From NCBI GenBank assembly GCA_023630585.1, contig CM042544.1:18947256-19011255 (forward strand): 64,000 bases of DNA, read 5' to 3'. This DNA comes from Cranoglanis bouderius. Its lineage: Eukaryota; Chordata; Actinopteri; Siluriformes; Cranoglanididae. The first letter of the stretch is position 1; every line of letters begins with the position of its first letter. This document shows, piece by piece, positions 46,182 to 59,494 of the stretch. Both the position numbers and the translations under genes were made by a program. Under the pieces are notes generated by a model. That model was not told the DNA's origin, ran no database searches, and saw only the letters and a program-made list of their open reading frames with translations.

Positions 46182-49100
46182 GTTTTTTTTTTTTTTTTTT
46201 TTTTTTACAAGTGACTACAAAAATCTGTCTGCACTGTAGTCATCATACTGCTCACTGTTTTCAAATTTTTCAGAACTAATTAATATAAAGCACACAATAT
46301 CTACCTGTAACGCACTACACTAAATACACATATGTGCAGTAATGTTCAGCATAATTAACATTACTGCACATATTTCTCAAATACCTCTCAATGTGTTCCT
46401 CTGGTGGATTCATGCAATACTCAATATGAGCCACAGAGACATTACTGTGTTATGGGTAAAAGAAAGAAAAGTGGGAGTCAAAAAGGTCTCCTTGTTAGTA
46501 AAAGCACATATGAAATCATCAGTTCGTTAAGACATATCCAGCATATGAAGAAAGCATCTCTCTCTGTCTGTCTCACCGGCTGGGCTGTCTGGCCTTGCTG
46601 AAGGGTGTGTTGTTGAAACATAAGAACCTCCGGCGGCAGCGAGGGAAGCGGAGTGCCAGGAACAGTAGTATCACCGGCAGCACAAACAAAAAGATCACTA
46701 GCAGAGCCACACGAATGGGATTGGAATCTACACACAAACACATGGATATAGATACATTAATATAGAAGTGTTATGTGTAAAGACATATGTCAGTATACAG
46801 TTTTTATGAAAAACAAACAAGTAGGCATGCATTGTTAGCTGACACCTTTGGTCTGACGCGCAGGGCCACTGTCCACACTGCCTCCTGGTCCTGAGTATTT
46901 ACAGTCTGGTGGAGCCCAGCCCACATCACAGTGACAATTCTTATTGATGTTACACACCTACACATGCAGAGGCAAAAGTGACAGAAGGTGAATTGATATT
47001 GCCCGTTGGTACCTGCTTCATATATCAGGCAGCTAGCAGTATTATAGTTTTAGCTAACAGTATATAGTGTTAAATATTAGTTAGATACAGTGACCAAACT
47101 TAATACCCTCTTTGGCATGGCTATGTGAAATCAAAGGTGTACTATCTAAAATGGATCTTGCTAGGTTCTTTGTTTCAGGATTTCGCTTACATTTTCCAGC
47201 CCTGCAATGAACCCTGCCTCCAGTGCCTTTTCATTAAAAACCAACTCACAAGGCACATGTGTACTTTTAACAGAGAGGACGGAGCTGGTTGGGAGAAAGC
47301 GAAAGGCGTGTCAATGTTTTCATTACAATTGTGATTTAGCTTGCAGGCATCAAGGGGCTCTACAAATGAAAAACTGTTCCACAGAAACAAGCTCTTCGTA
47401 TATAGAACATGATTGAGATATTAGGAAAGCCATTTAATGAAATATTTACAGTGCCAAATATTAATCAGATGTACGAATTCCACTTTAATACACCATTTAT
47501 GAAGTAGCGTAACTTCAAAGAAGCACCAGTTATTATGGAAGAATTCCTTTTAAAACGCACTGGAACACATTTTCCAAAAAGAAAAGAAAGCAGAGCTGCA
47601 AGTGTGAACATCTCACCCCGTGGCCGTTGCACTTCTCACGACACTCCTCAACACCAAGGACAGACACATCCTGACAGCGCTGGTCTAAACACACCTAATG
47701 AGAGAGAAAGAGAGCGAGTGATATAGTATATACACATTACAATAAACAATATACATTACTGCAACAATATACATTACTGCACTGCCACTATAGCACAGAT
47801 ATTTTACTAAGTGAAAAGGGAAAACCATCCATCATTGCCAATAGGTGCCTTATTAAACTTATTAAAATCTGTGCAAATCGTTTTTGCAGTCGTTACATTT
47901 TCAGAAAAACGACTGCAAAAACGATTTGCACAGATTTTTACCAAAATGCATCTACAGTAAACATGAAGTTTACTAGCAACGAGTTATTGGTATACAAATA
48001 CAGGCAAGCACTCAAGTGTATCATATGTTATATATGTAAATATGTGTGTGCTTTGTGCAGCTGCATTGTGAAAACTCTAACCTTGCCAGGAGCACATGCA
48101 GTTCCCTGAGCTACCATGGCTGGGTCAGAGACATCATCACCCAGGCGGAAATATGCTCCTCGACAGGTAAATTCACTGTTGTTCAGTTTCACCCTGGTTG
48201 TCAGAATCTTTGCATTTGAGTCTATCAGTGGGCGATCACTGCCACCCTGACACTGGATTCTACCACACTGCACATCACTGGAAAAAGAACAAAACACAGA
48301 ACTAAACAGCATTTCTATAACCATCACTTGTAAGCATTCAGCTGAGTATTCATCATAATTTAATTAATCTTTCAAGAAAACAAAGCGATATTCTTGTTCT
48401 TTCTGTCCTTCTTTATTGGCACATCATATGCAGCAAATCAAAGCACTTTGATTTATTGTATTTGTAGCTATTATCTGGTTTTAGACACTACTCAAGCAGA
48501 GTTGGGTACTTGAGGACACATACTCGTTTGAGCAGGGTATATAGGAGCCATTGGGCATCTGGCCACAGTTGCCGAACATGTTGCCCTGTTTGTTAACAGA
48601 GGAGAAGCAGACTGGAGGAGCACGGGTGGAGTCTGAGATAATGACAAACACAGATTAGTTTTTCGTTTGCATCCTTTAACAGACAGGAGTAAATCAGACA
48701 GGAACTAGATGAGGCCCCTTTGAAATATGTAGTTATCAGTTTGAGAGTAACCCACAAATAGATTTGTGGCATATACAGTATTGTGCAAAAAGTCTTAGGC
48801 ACTCTATTTTTCTGCATAGACTTCTGAATTATTGAGTCAGTACAAAAACATTTTATGTTTAAAGAAAGCAACATATTACATAACAGACCACTTTTCAGGG
48901 AAAAAAACATAATGAAAGCTAGTGGGTTTTGCATGCAAATAAAAGAAGCAAGTGAGACAGTCAGCGTGTCCAGGAGAACTGTGACAGAGTCTGCAAGATG
49001 TTCAGTAAAACATACCAGCTAATGTTCAAAACTGTATAAAGTATAGACTACTACTTTTTTTTTCAAAAAGCAAAGGGTTTTCACACCAAATACTGACTTT

Positions 49101-52100
49101 GTTTAGTTTATTACTGTTGAGTGCTCTTTATAGTATTTTTTTATGTAGATTTAATTATTCTTGAAAGCATTTTTGCTTTAAGCATTTCTTTGCATACTGT
49201 GCAAGACTTCTGCACAGTACCATTTTTGTGGTACATCTGGTACACTAAGCACCTATTCTTACAGAATAGTAACACAAATTGACCCTGTATTTCTTACATA
49301 TGATTATATAAGGGAACGGGTTTCACTTACTGGCTCCCCACAGCATATGACACTGCTCATCCATAATGGTACACACTCCGCTGTAACAGTAAGAGGTGCC
49401 ATCCTGACACGTCTCACCATTCTGAAGAAACACATTGGGTGGACAGTGTGCCGAGGCACCAGTGCAGTACTCTGGTAGATCACATTCTCCCAGAGGCTCT
49501 CGACATAATGATCCAGCAACACGTAGCTGCAGAGAGAAAGCAAAGGAAAGCGAACAAGCAAGAGACAGGAGAGATGTGAGACAAGAGAAACAGGGAGATT
49601 AATAAAATGATTACAGTGCCAGTTATGAACATTGATCATGTATGAATTGTAACAAAAAATTAAGAAATCATGCATACTTTGCAGTTCTCACAGCAAATGC
49701 CATCAGAGGAACACTGGGCACCTGGAACTAGCTTACAGGTGCTGGCATTACAACATGGATCAATACATTCCTGCAGACATACACACACAACCAGTACATC
49801 AGAAACCCACAGAGCACACTCTTCTTTAAGTCAATTTAGTTGAATACAAGGAGTGTCCACAAATTCAATACTACTTCTTACATCAAGTAGGCCACAATCA
49901 CACTCTTCTCCCTTCTCCACGTACAGGTTGCCACAGCGCGGCCCTCCCAGCATCTTTTCCGGCTGCGGCACGTTAAAAAGGCACATGCCTCCACCATGCA
50001 TCAGGCTTAGAGAGAGATCTTTCTCACTGCAGCTACTAAACAACTGACCTGGCATGAACCTGTAAACAAAGAACACACACAGCTGAGACTGGAGAAGGCA
50101 GTACTCTGGAGTACTGGAGAATAGTCTGATAATGCTGGACCTTCAGATAGATGTAAATAGCTTAGTCGGTAAACTTTTATTCTATTTGCATGTGTAACTG
50201 TACAATAGGTGCGATGGTACACAATTATAAATCTATATGGGAATCTGGAATAGTTTCTGTTAATATAAAAAGTCATTAAGATGCTACACATTCCTTGAAA
50301 TATAGCACACAATCACACAGGACATCCCACTTATTTAATTAACAACAAGCAACATGTTCAACCCATATGTGCTTGTTGAACATTCTATTCCAAATTGGTT
50401 CCCCCCGCTGCTGTTATAATAACCGTCACTCATTGGGAAGGCTTTCCACTAGATTTTGGGGCATGGCTGTGGGGATTTGCCCATACAGCCACAAGAACAT
50501 TAGTGAGGTCGGGCACATATTCAGTGTCAGTCAAATTCATCCCAAAGGTGTTCAGCAGGGTTGAGGTAAACCATGGCAAACCATGTCTTCATAGACCTCA
50601 CTTTGTACACAGGGACACTGTCATGCTGGAACAGGTTTGGGCCTCTTAGTTAGTTCCAGTGAAGCTAAATTGTAATGCTACAGCATACAAAGACACTCTA
50701 GACAATTGTGGCCTCCAACTTTGTGGCAACAGTTTGTGGAAGATCCACATATGGGTGTGATGCTCAGGTGTCCACATACATTTGGCCATACAGTGTAGCT
50801 TGACCATGTTTGAATCAATCCCAAAATGTAATCAGTTCTTCTTCTGGTAGCAAGTATAATTCCATACAAATCCTACATTTAACCATTGAAGGACTGATGG
50901 TAAAAATCTTAGATACTCAGAAGAAGGGTCTTGAGCTCCTGAACATGACAGTGTAAGTAACATCACTGTATGACAAACAGGAAGAAAAATATTGAAGGAA
51001 AAACTAGATCAGATATTGTGACCTTGGCCCTGTTTTGATCAATTCTAAAAATTCTAACTTCAATTCATCCGCTGGTTAGAATGATAATTCCATATAAATC
51101 CTACAAACATTTAACCACTCGTCCTTGCGATATCACACTAACGATAATGTTGGACATAATGCCTCCATCACCTAGTAGCAAGAATCAGCGCAATCTGAAT
51201 ACATTTCAGTATTGATGAGCTATTCAGTGCTTACAGGAACCCTATTAGCTAGCTAGATTTAAGAAATATTCTAGCAGTTTCCAAATCTAACCAAATCTTG
51301 TTGAACAGTTTAACTGCTCATACAGTGTCATTTTTTTAAACTGTGAAGCTGTAAGCAGTTACAATAACAGCTAGTTAGGTTGTAGTCATATAATGTAATT
51401 GTTATATACGATTCCTTCACTAATCTACCCAGAAGCACTCACCCTGTGGATGGCTCCATGATGCAGCCACCAAGGCGCGGTTCATTCTGGCACTGGCAGC
51501 GGCGGTCAGCTGTGTCATGGTTCATTCCCAGGTTATGGCCGAGCTCATGCGCCACTGTGGATGCAACCCCCAGCACACTTACTAGGTGATCCTACAGCAC
51601 AAAAAAATGAGTGAGGAGCTTATTTTGGTGTGCGCTATCTCACATCAATCATGTTTTTTTTCAGTATTGCACATGCTGCACTGACTGACAGTGATAAGCT
51701 ATGATGAGCAGATTTCAGAACCGTCACTGGCTATGAGAACACCAAGCTAACAGAGGTCTGTCAGTAACTGTGAGAGAACAGATGTAAGCTCTCCAGCCTC
51801 TAAAATGCAAATACCTATGACTGTATTTGGAATTTTAAACTCAATTTAATTTCATGAAGAGTCTCACCACATTAACTCCTCCAGATCTGTCCTTGGTGCA
51901 CATGGAAGACTGAGAGGCCATGCCCACTGTTGTACCGTCAAACGACTCACCCCTTTAAAAAAATCAATAAAATCCCACTGTATAAAAATCAATCAAATCC
52001 TGATTGTATACATTTTACACTGTTACAACCATTGCTTGATCTAACACAGTCCATGCCTTCCAAATGCATAATTATTAGAACCTACATGACTAGTTGTGCA

Positions 52101-55100
52101 TTGTCATGGCGTAGTCGTGGCAGCAGCTCTCTGTTCCTCCATTCCAAAAAACGGCTGAGTGTGTCACTGGGGCTCTTATCTATCAGGATTTTATCTTGAT
52201 CACTCCAGATCTCCAGCCCCACCAGGGCCACTCGCACATTCAGTGGCCGATAGAACTGAGAGGGAGAACAAAGCATCAACCAAGCTTGAATAGCTTAAAG
52301 CACAAAATATCAAAATACAGTATTGCAGAGTTTTAGACCTGTTTTTGACCTGATTTCACTCTAACACTGAACTGAGCACTTTATTAGGAACACATAGACA
52401 CCTACTCATTCACGCAATTATCTAATCAGCCAATCATGTGGCAGCAGTGCAATGCATAAACTCCTGCAGATACGGGCCAGCAGCTTTGGGTAATGTTCAC
52501 ATCATCCATGAGAATGGGGAAAATGTGATTTCAGTGATTTTGACCATTGCACAATTGTCGGTGCCAGACACTGGTTTGAGTAACTGCTGATCTCCTGGGA
52601 TTTTCAACCACAACAGTCACTAGAGTTTAATCAGAATGGTGCGATAAAGAAAAAAAATAACATCCAGTGAGCTGCATTTCTGGGGACAGAAATGCATTGT
52701 TGATGAGAGAGGTCAGCAGGGAATGACCAGACTGGTTCAAGCTGACAGAAAGGCTACAGTAACTCAGATAACCATTCTGTACAATTGTGTTGAGCAGAAA
52801 AGCATCTCAGAATGCACAACACATCAAACCTTGAGGCTGATGGGATACAATAGCAGAAGACCACGTCGGGTTCCACTTCTGTCAGCCAAGAACAGAAAGC
52901 TGAGACTGCAGTAGGTACAGGCTCACCAAAACTGGACAGCTGAAGGCTGGAAAAACGTAGCCTGGTCTGATAAATCTCAATTTCTGCTGAGGCACACAGA
53001 TGGTAGGGTCAGAATTTGGCACCAACAGCATGAATCCATGGACCCAACCTGCCTTGTGTCAACAGTCCAGGCTGGTGGAGGTGGTGTAATGGTATGGGGA
53101 ATGTTTTCTTGGCACACTTTGGGCCTGTTAATACCAATCAATCATCACTTGAATACCTCAGCCTATTTGAGTATTGTTGCTGACCATCTGCATCCCTTCA
53201 TGGCCACAATTTACCATCTTCTAATGGTTACTTCCAGCATGATAATGCATCATGTCACAAAGCAAAAGTCATCTCAAACTGGTTTCATGAACATGACAAT
53301 GAGTTCAGTGTTCTTCCCAGTCACCGGATCTGAATCCAATAGAACACCTTTGGGATGTGGTAGAACGGGAGATTCACAGCATGAACATGTACCTGAAGAA
53401 TCCACAGGAATTGTGTGATGCAATCATGTCAACATGGACCAGAATCTCAAAGGAATGTTTCCAACATCTTGTGAAATCCATGCCATCAAGAGTTGAGGCT
53501 GTTTTGAGAGCAAAGGGAGTCCTTACCCAGTATTAGTACAGTGTTCCAAATAAAGTGCTCAGTGAGTGTACATTCAGGTCCATTCAAACACCGTAGAAGA
53601 ACAAATTTACTACCTTCTTATAAATTAAGGATATAAATACTTAAATACTTTTTTTTATTCTTAAAATAAATTTTTGCCTGTTTTTTAACTGCATTTGAAC
53701 AAAAATATTCTTTTAAACTGATTGAATGCTGCTTATAGCTGTGCATGTTTTTAGTTGGACATACAAACAAACACTGTACTTAGAGGTAACAAATGCAAAG
53801 ACATTATCAAAACAAATTCCCCAAATGAACTCACCCAGTCTACCTGGTTGGCCACATCCAGCATGCGATAAATAATAGTCTTGTTGTTCTTCTGATAATT
53901 TAGGTACTGTGACAAAGACGTATATGCAAAAAACATCAGACCACTATATTTAAACAGATAACAAAATGTTACAGCATCCTGCAAATACCATATGTTTACA
54001 GAGCAGTAGAATTACCAGTAGATGGTGCTGGAGTAACAAATGTGGATTACTGAACTGCATGATGCTTGTTCATGGTTTGTTTTGTTTTTTTTGTTTTTTT
54101 TATTGACTTGGCCAAAAAAAATAGAACATTCTTTGGCACTACTTTCAAACAAAACAGAAATGGACTGTATTAGAGATGCCGAGCCCTTCATGAGACAGTG
54201 AAACCTGTAACTATTTGAACAAATACTTATAGACTGCATTGAATACAACATTAACAGAAACATACACTTACCTCCTTGTGATCAACCACCAATACCAGCT
54301 CAATGTATTTGGTCTCTAAAAGAATATCTCTTTTAGTCTATGAAACAAACACAGAGAAATAAATAAATGAGTGCAGCAGACTGGTGTCTTTTTACATTAT
54401 GATTATAGACAGCTACAGGAACAAACACACACACACACACACACACAGCTCTCACCCTGTGTATTTGTGGAATAATCTGAATGGGTGGTATAAAGGTGTG
54501 AGAAACACCACATCCCCCAGATTCAGAGCTCAGCTGGTGGGTTGGGTAGAGTGTGTGCAATTCCTTCTCTTCTTCTGAACTACCACTTCTCCTTACGCCT
54601 TCATCACATTCCTCTGGCTGCAGTTCAAAGCTCAAACTCGCATTGATTACAATCACTCCCCTGCAGAGATAAGCAGGAGAGTTACTTCTCTAATATTGAT
54701 TTCCACTTCCCCAATATACATCAGATTATATTACCATACATGCATACAGGATTAAACCCAATACTTGTGTATGAATGATACTTTTGAATATGAAAAATTC
54801 TCTAACCTCCTTATACTCATAATGCATGTAATTAAACTGATCATAGGTTATAATACCGTCTTTACACTCTACATTCCATGGAAGGAAATGCCTGTCTTGA
54901 CTCTGAGCTGACCTGGTCCCTTGATCTACAGGCCATGCAGTAATGGGGTGGTATGACAGCACAGTGGGTAACATTTCTGCCTCACAGCTCCAGGGTTGGT
55001 GGTTCGATCCTGAGCTTGGGTTACTCTCAGTGTTTTTTTTTTTGTTTTTTTTTGAGTCAGTAGATGGATTTGCGATGATAAATTGTCCCTAGGTATGAAT

Positions 55101-56204
55101 GTGCACCCTGTGATTGAGGGAAACATCATGCCAAGTGTTCCTGGAACAGGTTCTGCATCTACTGCCACCCTGATCAGTATAAATGTGATTACTGAAGATG
55201 AATGGATGTATAATTCTGCACGAAATACTACACGTTCTCAACACGCAACCAGGAGCGTGGTTCAAACACTCATATTCCTCTCATTATTTACCTATAGGGT
55301 AACAGGTTGTTCATATTCAACAGTCTCCAGCCTTGTAAGATTCTTAGTCACAAGCACTCTCTCTGCTACATAATCAATTGTAGTGCAGTGCAATTTAGAG
55401 AGTATTATTTAACCATTCTGACCATTCAGAAGAAGCACACCCAATATTAGCTGTCATACATCTTAAAGATTATATGAACAACAGGACTGCAGTAGCACAA
55501 TAATCTAAACCAAATAAACCTCAGCAGACTGAACTTACAGCAATAGAAGACTAACGAGTTGAGTCTTACCGTAATCCAGCACAGGTGCTGATGGCCACAC
55601 GGGATTGGGGGAACCCTCTCACAGAGCCATGATAATAACACTGAGCCTAACAGAGAACAGGTGTAGTTAAATATTTCATTCTCCTCTGCCATTTCCCCTT
55701 CTCACTCTATCTATCTGACACACACCGACATGAAGGTCTCACAGGACCCATGGGCAAGTGCCACACCATTTTTGAGACAGAAGCAAAAGTCATTGTTTCT
55801 GTAAAATGCAAGGTGCTACTAGCTTTACATGTGCATTTATTTAAACTATTAACACTAATTAAAATGGTTTACACTGTAGCATACAAAGTGCATTAATTAA
55901 TGTGCACATTAATGAATTAATAAAAATTAACATACCACCTGGCTCTCCTCCATGGACACCCCACTTCCATTTGGCAGGTAGTAGAAGACATTAGGCAGCT
56001 TAGGCAGTAGTTCTCTGCAGAAGTGATTGAGGTGGTAGAAAGGCAGATAAATAAACAAAATGCAACATAAGATAGACATAATAATGCGTTGCCCTCATAT
56101 GCTGCATATCTGTGCTTGCACACTCACTTGTTCTTTTCCAGGTCCAGCAGAAGAAGGCTGTCTCCCACTTGCAGCCCACACACCAGTCTGTCTGGGTGAC
56201 CATT
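41016..56204 (-). CDS. adam15: ADAM15 metalloprotease-disintegrin (5' end missing)
   Basis: 23 in-frame exons: 56128-56204, 55939-56014, 55570-55646, 54456-54660, 54272-54337, 53835-53906, 52086-52255, 51868-51952, 51443-51591, 49882-50059, 49678-49770, 49331-49526, 48524-48632, 48082-48277, 47617-47694, 46846-46957, 46577-46727, 45851-45959, 44877-44945, 44434-44514, 43534-43602, 43247-43422, 41016-41085 (887 codons plus stop). In order: prodomain with cysteine-switch GGCGVSH; furin site RTKR (145-148); metalloprotease with zinc site HELGHNLGMNHD (291-302) and CIME Met-turn; disintegrin domain, where the loop reads PLGECDLPEYC; Cys-rich domain; EGF-like VCNINKNCHCDVGWAPPDC; transmembrane helix (about 652-671); proline-rich tail with four RPxxPxKPLPxDP motifs and a PPQV end. 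Active protease residues are intact. The signal-peptide and first prodomain exons were not found in the window. RPPVPRKPLPADP and WAPPDC match human ADAM15. Confidence 0.95.
41492..42702. mobile_element. Fold-back (head-to-head) Tc1 derivative
   Basis: Two arms of about 590 bp are inverted relative to each other: 41492-42086 on plus and 42702-42115 on minus. Both begin with the terminus containing GTCCACTTTA and AGGAACACC. Each arm carries the same 5' half of the transposase gene (plus: GEKCDLSDFNRGMVVGARW; minus: NKKCDLCNFDHGMDVG). They meet at a poly-T run near 42102-42114. The DDE half is absent. It lies just past the last adam15 intron boundary, between the last two coding exons. Same family as 26331-27537. 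Confidence 0.85.
44626..44645. repeat. Poly-A run
   Basis: Poly-A run in an adam15 intron, adjacent to A-rich sequence; no associated retroposon recognised. Confidence 0.5.
44953..45004. repeat. (GA)n microsatellite
   Basis: About 25 GA units, ending a few bases beyond the acceptor of the 44877-44945 adam15 exon, so it lies in the intron polypyrimidine region on the minus strand. Confidence 0.95.
46099..46174. repeat. (TA)n microsatellite
   Basis: About 38 TA units followed by a 20-base T run (46187-46206), in an adam15 intron. ORFs through it are artefacts. Confidence 0.97.
47864..47938. repeat. Perfect 31-bp inverted repeat with 13-nt loop
   Basis: 47864-47894 is exactly the reverse complement of 47908-47938; the loop is 47895-47907. 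It lies in the adam15 intron between exons 48082-48277 and 47617-47694. Transcribed, either strand would fold as an uninterrupted 31-bp hairpin. Its origin (MITE remnant, microRNA-like hairpin or small inverted duplication) is undetermined. Confidence 0.9.
52364..53569 (+). mobile_element. Tc1-like transposon (CACTTTATTAGGAAC family), copy 3
   Basis: About 1.2 kb within an adam15 intron, in antisense orientation to the gene. Ends GAGCACTTTATTAGGAACAC and, inverted, GAGCACTTTATTTGGAACAC. Transposase pieces on plus: 52723-52914 (HTH region) and 53038-53418 (GGGGVMVWGMFSW and DHLHPFM). Stops and frameshifts break it. Confidence 0.9.
54424..54448. repeat. (AC)n microsatellite
   Basis: About twelve AC units directly downstream (minus strand) of the donor of the 54456-54660 adam15 exon. 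Confidence 0.9.
54945..55205 (+). repeat. Mermaid-like SINE
   Basis: Clear pol III box B (GGTTCGATCC at about 55000-55010) preceded by a box A-like region (CAGCACAGTGGGTAACATT). The body contains GTAGATGGATTTGCGATG and GTGCACCCTGTGATTG. Located in an adam15 intron. Confidence 0.75.
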
Positions 56205-56348
56205 CTGCAGAAAAAAAAAAAAGAATCATGATTGATAGCCACCATTTAATGATTTTTATAATACAACCAGAATTCCAAGAGTGTAAAACGACAGAATATA
56301 TGTATATACATACATACATATTGTATATGTACAGTGTATGTATACACA

Positions 56349-59300
56349 ATCTAGCCACAGGAGGTCACAAGACAGTGTACTTTTTGTCCCGGTCCCAAGC
56401 CCGGATAAATAGAGAGGGTTGTGTCAGGAAGGGCATCCGACGTAAAACTTTTGCCAAATTCAATATGCGAATCACTAACATGACTTCCATACCGGATCGG
56501 TCGGGGCCCGCCATCGGTGCCGTTGACCTACAGGGCACTGGTGGAAATTGGGCTACTGTTGGTCGAAGAAGGAGAGGAGGAAGGTGTGTTAGAGGAGGAA
56601 GGCGTGTCCGTAGGCAGAGAGAGAAGAGGAAAGGCAGGAGTTTGGGACTGAAAGTAGGGACTTTGAATGTTGGTACGATGACAGGTAAAGGCAGAGAGCT
56701 GGTAGATATGATGCAGAGGAGGAAAGTCGACATTCTGTGTGTCCAGGAGACCAGGTGGAAAGGGAGCAAGGCTAGAAGCATTGGAGCAGGGTTTAAACTG
56801 TTTTATCATGGGGTGGACAGGAAGAGAAATGGAGTAGGAGTGATCCTGAAGGAGGAGTTTGTGAAGAATGTTTTGGAGGTAAAGAGAGTGTCAGATAGGT
56901 TGATGAGTCTGAAGCTGGAAATTGAAGGTGTGATGTTGATGGTTGTTAGTGCTTACGCTCCACAAGTAGGTTGTGAGCAAGAGGAGAAAGACAGATTCTG
57001 GAGCGAGCTTGAGGAAGTGATGCAGAGTGTTCCCAGAGGTGAGAGAGTGGTGATAGGGGCAGACTTTAATGGACATGTTGGTGAAGGGAATAGTGGGTAT
57101 GAGGAAGTGATGGGCAGGTTTGGTCTTCAGGTAAGGAACCCAGAAGGACAGAGGTTGGTAGACTTTGTTAAAAGTATGGAGATGGCTGTGGTGAACATGT
57201 ACTTTCAGAAGAGGCAGGAACACAGGGTGACATATAAGAGTGGTGGCAGGAGCACACAGGTGAACTATATCTTATGTAGACACTGTAATCTGATGGAGAT
57301 TAGCGATTGCAAAGTAGTGGTAGGAGAGAGTGTAGCTAGACAGCATAGGATGGTGGTGTGTAAGATGACCCTGGTGGTGAGGAAGATGAAGAGAGCAAAG
57401 GCAGAGCAGAAGACAAAGTGGTGGAAGTTGGAAAAGGAAGAGTGCTGTGCGGTTTTCAGGGAGGAGTTGAGACAGGCTTTAGGTGGTCAGGAGGTGCTTC
57501 CAGATGACTGGACTACTACAGTCAAAGTGATCAGGGAGACAGGTAGGAAGGTGCTAGGTGTGTCATCTGGAAGGAGGAAAGAAGACAAGGAGACTTGGTG
57601 GTGGAATGAGGAAGTTCAGGAGAGTATCCAGAAGAAGAGGTTAGCTAGGAAGAAGTGGGACAGTGAGAGAACGGAGGAAAGTAGACAGGAATATAGGGAG
57701 ATGCAGTGTGAGGTTAAGATAGAGGTGGCAAAGGCCAAACAGAAAGCTTATGAGGACATGTATGCAAGGTTAGATAGTAAGGAAGGTGAGAGGGATTTGT
57801 ATCGGTTGGCGAGGCAGAGGGATAGAGATGGTAAGGATGTGCAGCAGGTTAGAGTGATTAAAGATAGAGATGGAAATGTGTTGACAGGTGACAGGAGGGT
57901 GAGGGAAGATGGAAGGAGTACTTTGAGGAACTGATGAATGAGGAAAATGGCAGAGAGAGAAGAGTAGTAGAGGCAAATATTGTTGAGCAGGAAGTAGAAA
58001 GGATTAGCAAGGGTGAAGTTAGGAGAGCTTAGAAGAGGATGAAGAGAGGAAAGGCGGTTGGTCCTGATGACATATCAGTGGAGGTATGGAAGTGTCTAGG
58101 AGAGATGGCAGTAGAGTTTTTAACTAGGTTGTTCAACGAGGTCTTAGAGAGTGAGAGGATGCCTGAGGAATGGAGGAGAAGTGTTTTGGTGCCGATTTTT
58201 AAGAACAAGGGAGATGTGCAGAGTTGTGGAAACTACAGAGGTATTACGCTGATGAGCCATACAATGAAGTTGTGTGAAAGAGTAGTGGAAGCAAGGCTAA
58301 GGGGAGAAGTGAGCATTTGTGAGCAGCAGTATGGTTTCATGCCAAGAAAGAGCACTACAGATGCAATATTTGCTTTGAGAATGTTGATGGAGAAGTACAG
58401 AGAGGGTCAGAAAGAGCTGCATTGTGTCTTTGTAGATTTAGAGAAAGCGTATGACAGGGTGCCAAGAGAGGAGCTGTGGTATTGTATGAGGAGGTCTGGA
58501 GTGGCAGAGAAGTATGTTAGAGTGGTGCAGGATATGTATGAGAGCAGTAGGACAATGGTAAGGTGTGCGGTAGGTGTGACAGAGGAGTTCACGGTGAAGG
58601 TGGGACTGCATCAAGGATCGGCTCTGAGCCCCTTCTTGTTTGCGGTGGTGATGGACAGGCTGACAGATGAGGTCAGACAGGAATCTCCATGGACTATGAT
58701 GTTTGCGGATGACATTGTGATCTGTAGTGAGAGCAGGGATCAGGTGGAGGAAACTCTAGAGAGGTGGAGGTTTGCTCTGGAGAGAAGAGGAAAGAAGGCT
58801 AGTCGCAGCAAGACAGAATACATGTGTGTGAATGAGAGGGATCCATGTGGAACAGTGAGGTTACAGGGAGAAGAGATAAAGAAGGTGCAGGATTTAGGGT
58901 CAACAGTCCAGAGCAACGAGGAGTGTGGAAAAGAGGTGAAGAAGCGTGTGCAGGCAGGTTGGAATGCGTGGAGAAAAGTGTCAGGTCTGTTGTGTGATAA
59001 AAGAGTACCAGCAAGAATGAAAGGAAAGGTGTACAGGACAGTAGTGAGACCAGCGATGTTGTATGGTTTGGAGACAGTTGCACTGAGGAAAAGACAGGAG
59101 GAAGAGTTAGAGGTAGCAGAGCTAAAGATGTTGAGGTTCTCTTTGGGAGTGATGAGGATGGATAGGATCAGGAATGAGTACATGACAAGGACAGCACATG
59201 TGAGATGTTTTGGAGACAAAGTTAGAGAGGCCAGCTTTAGATGGTTTGGACATGTTCAGAGGAGGGAGAGTGAATATATCGGTAAAAGGATGCTGAGGTT

Positions 59301-59474
59301 AGAGCTGCCAGGCAGGAGGCCGAGAGGAAGACCAAAGAGGAGGTTTATGGATGTAGTGAAGGAGGACATGAAGGTAGTCGGTCTGAGAGAAGAGGATGCA
59401 GGGGATAGGGCTAGATGGAGGCAGATGATTCGCTGTGGCGACCCCTGAAGGGAACAGCCGAAAAGAAAAAGAAG
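56349..59474 (+). mobile_element. RTE-clade LINE with 18-bp target-site duplication
   Basis: About 3.1 kb bounded by ACAGTGTATGTATACACA at 56331-56348 and 59475-59492. The 5' region has the fish RTE lead CCGGATAAATAGAGAGGG...GTCAGGAAGGGCATCC. The open frame encodes an AP-endonuclease (LKVGTLNVGTMTGKGREL, QETRWKG, VIGADFNGHVG). After a frameshift near 57905-57915 and a TAG at 58030-58032, the reverse transcriptase follows (VFVDLEKAYDRVPREELW, GLHQGSALSPFLFA, MFADDIVI). The C-terminus ends RWRQMIRCGDP at 59448. The 3' end is an A/G-rich tail (CCGAAAAGAAAAAGAAGA). It is antisense to adam15 and upstream of the first exon seen. Two mutations make this copy defective. Confidence 0.92.
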
Positions 59475-59494
59475 ACAGTGTATGTATACACAGG

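Noticed and set aside
46054..46279. ORFs through a Tyr-Ile repeat
   Set aside because: Translation of the TA microsatellite in an adam15 intron.
54726..54974. Minus-strand ORF (with an ITYDQFNYMHYEYKE stretch) inside adam15
   Set aside because: It has a donor-like end but no similarity to ADAM15, and the neighbouring exons 55570-55646 and 54456-54660 join in frame without it.
56531..57223. Minus-strand ORFs rich in Ser, Pro and Leu
   Set aside because: Antisense shadows of the purine-rich LINE coding strand; the same holds for 57770-59562 on minus.
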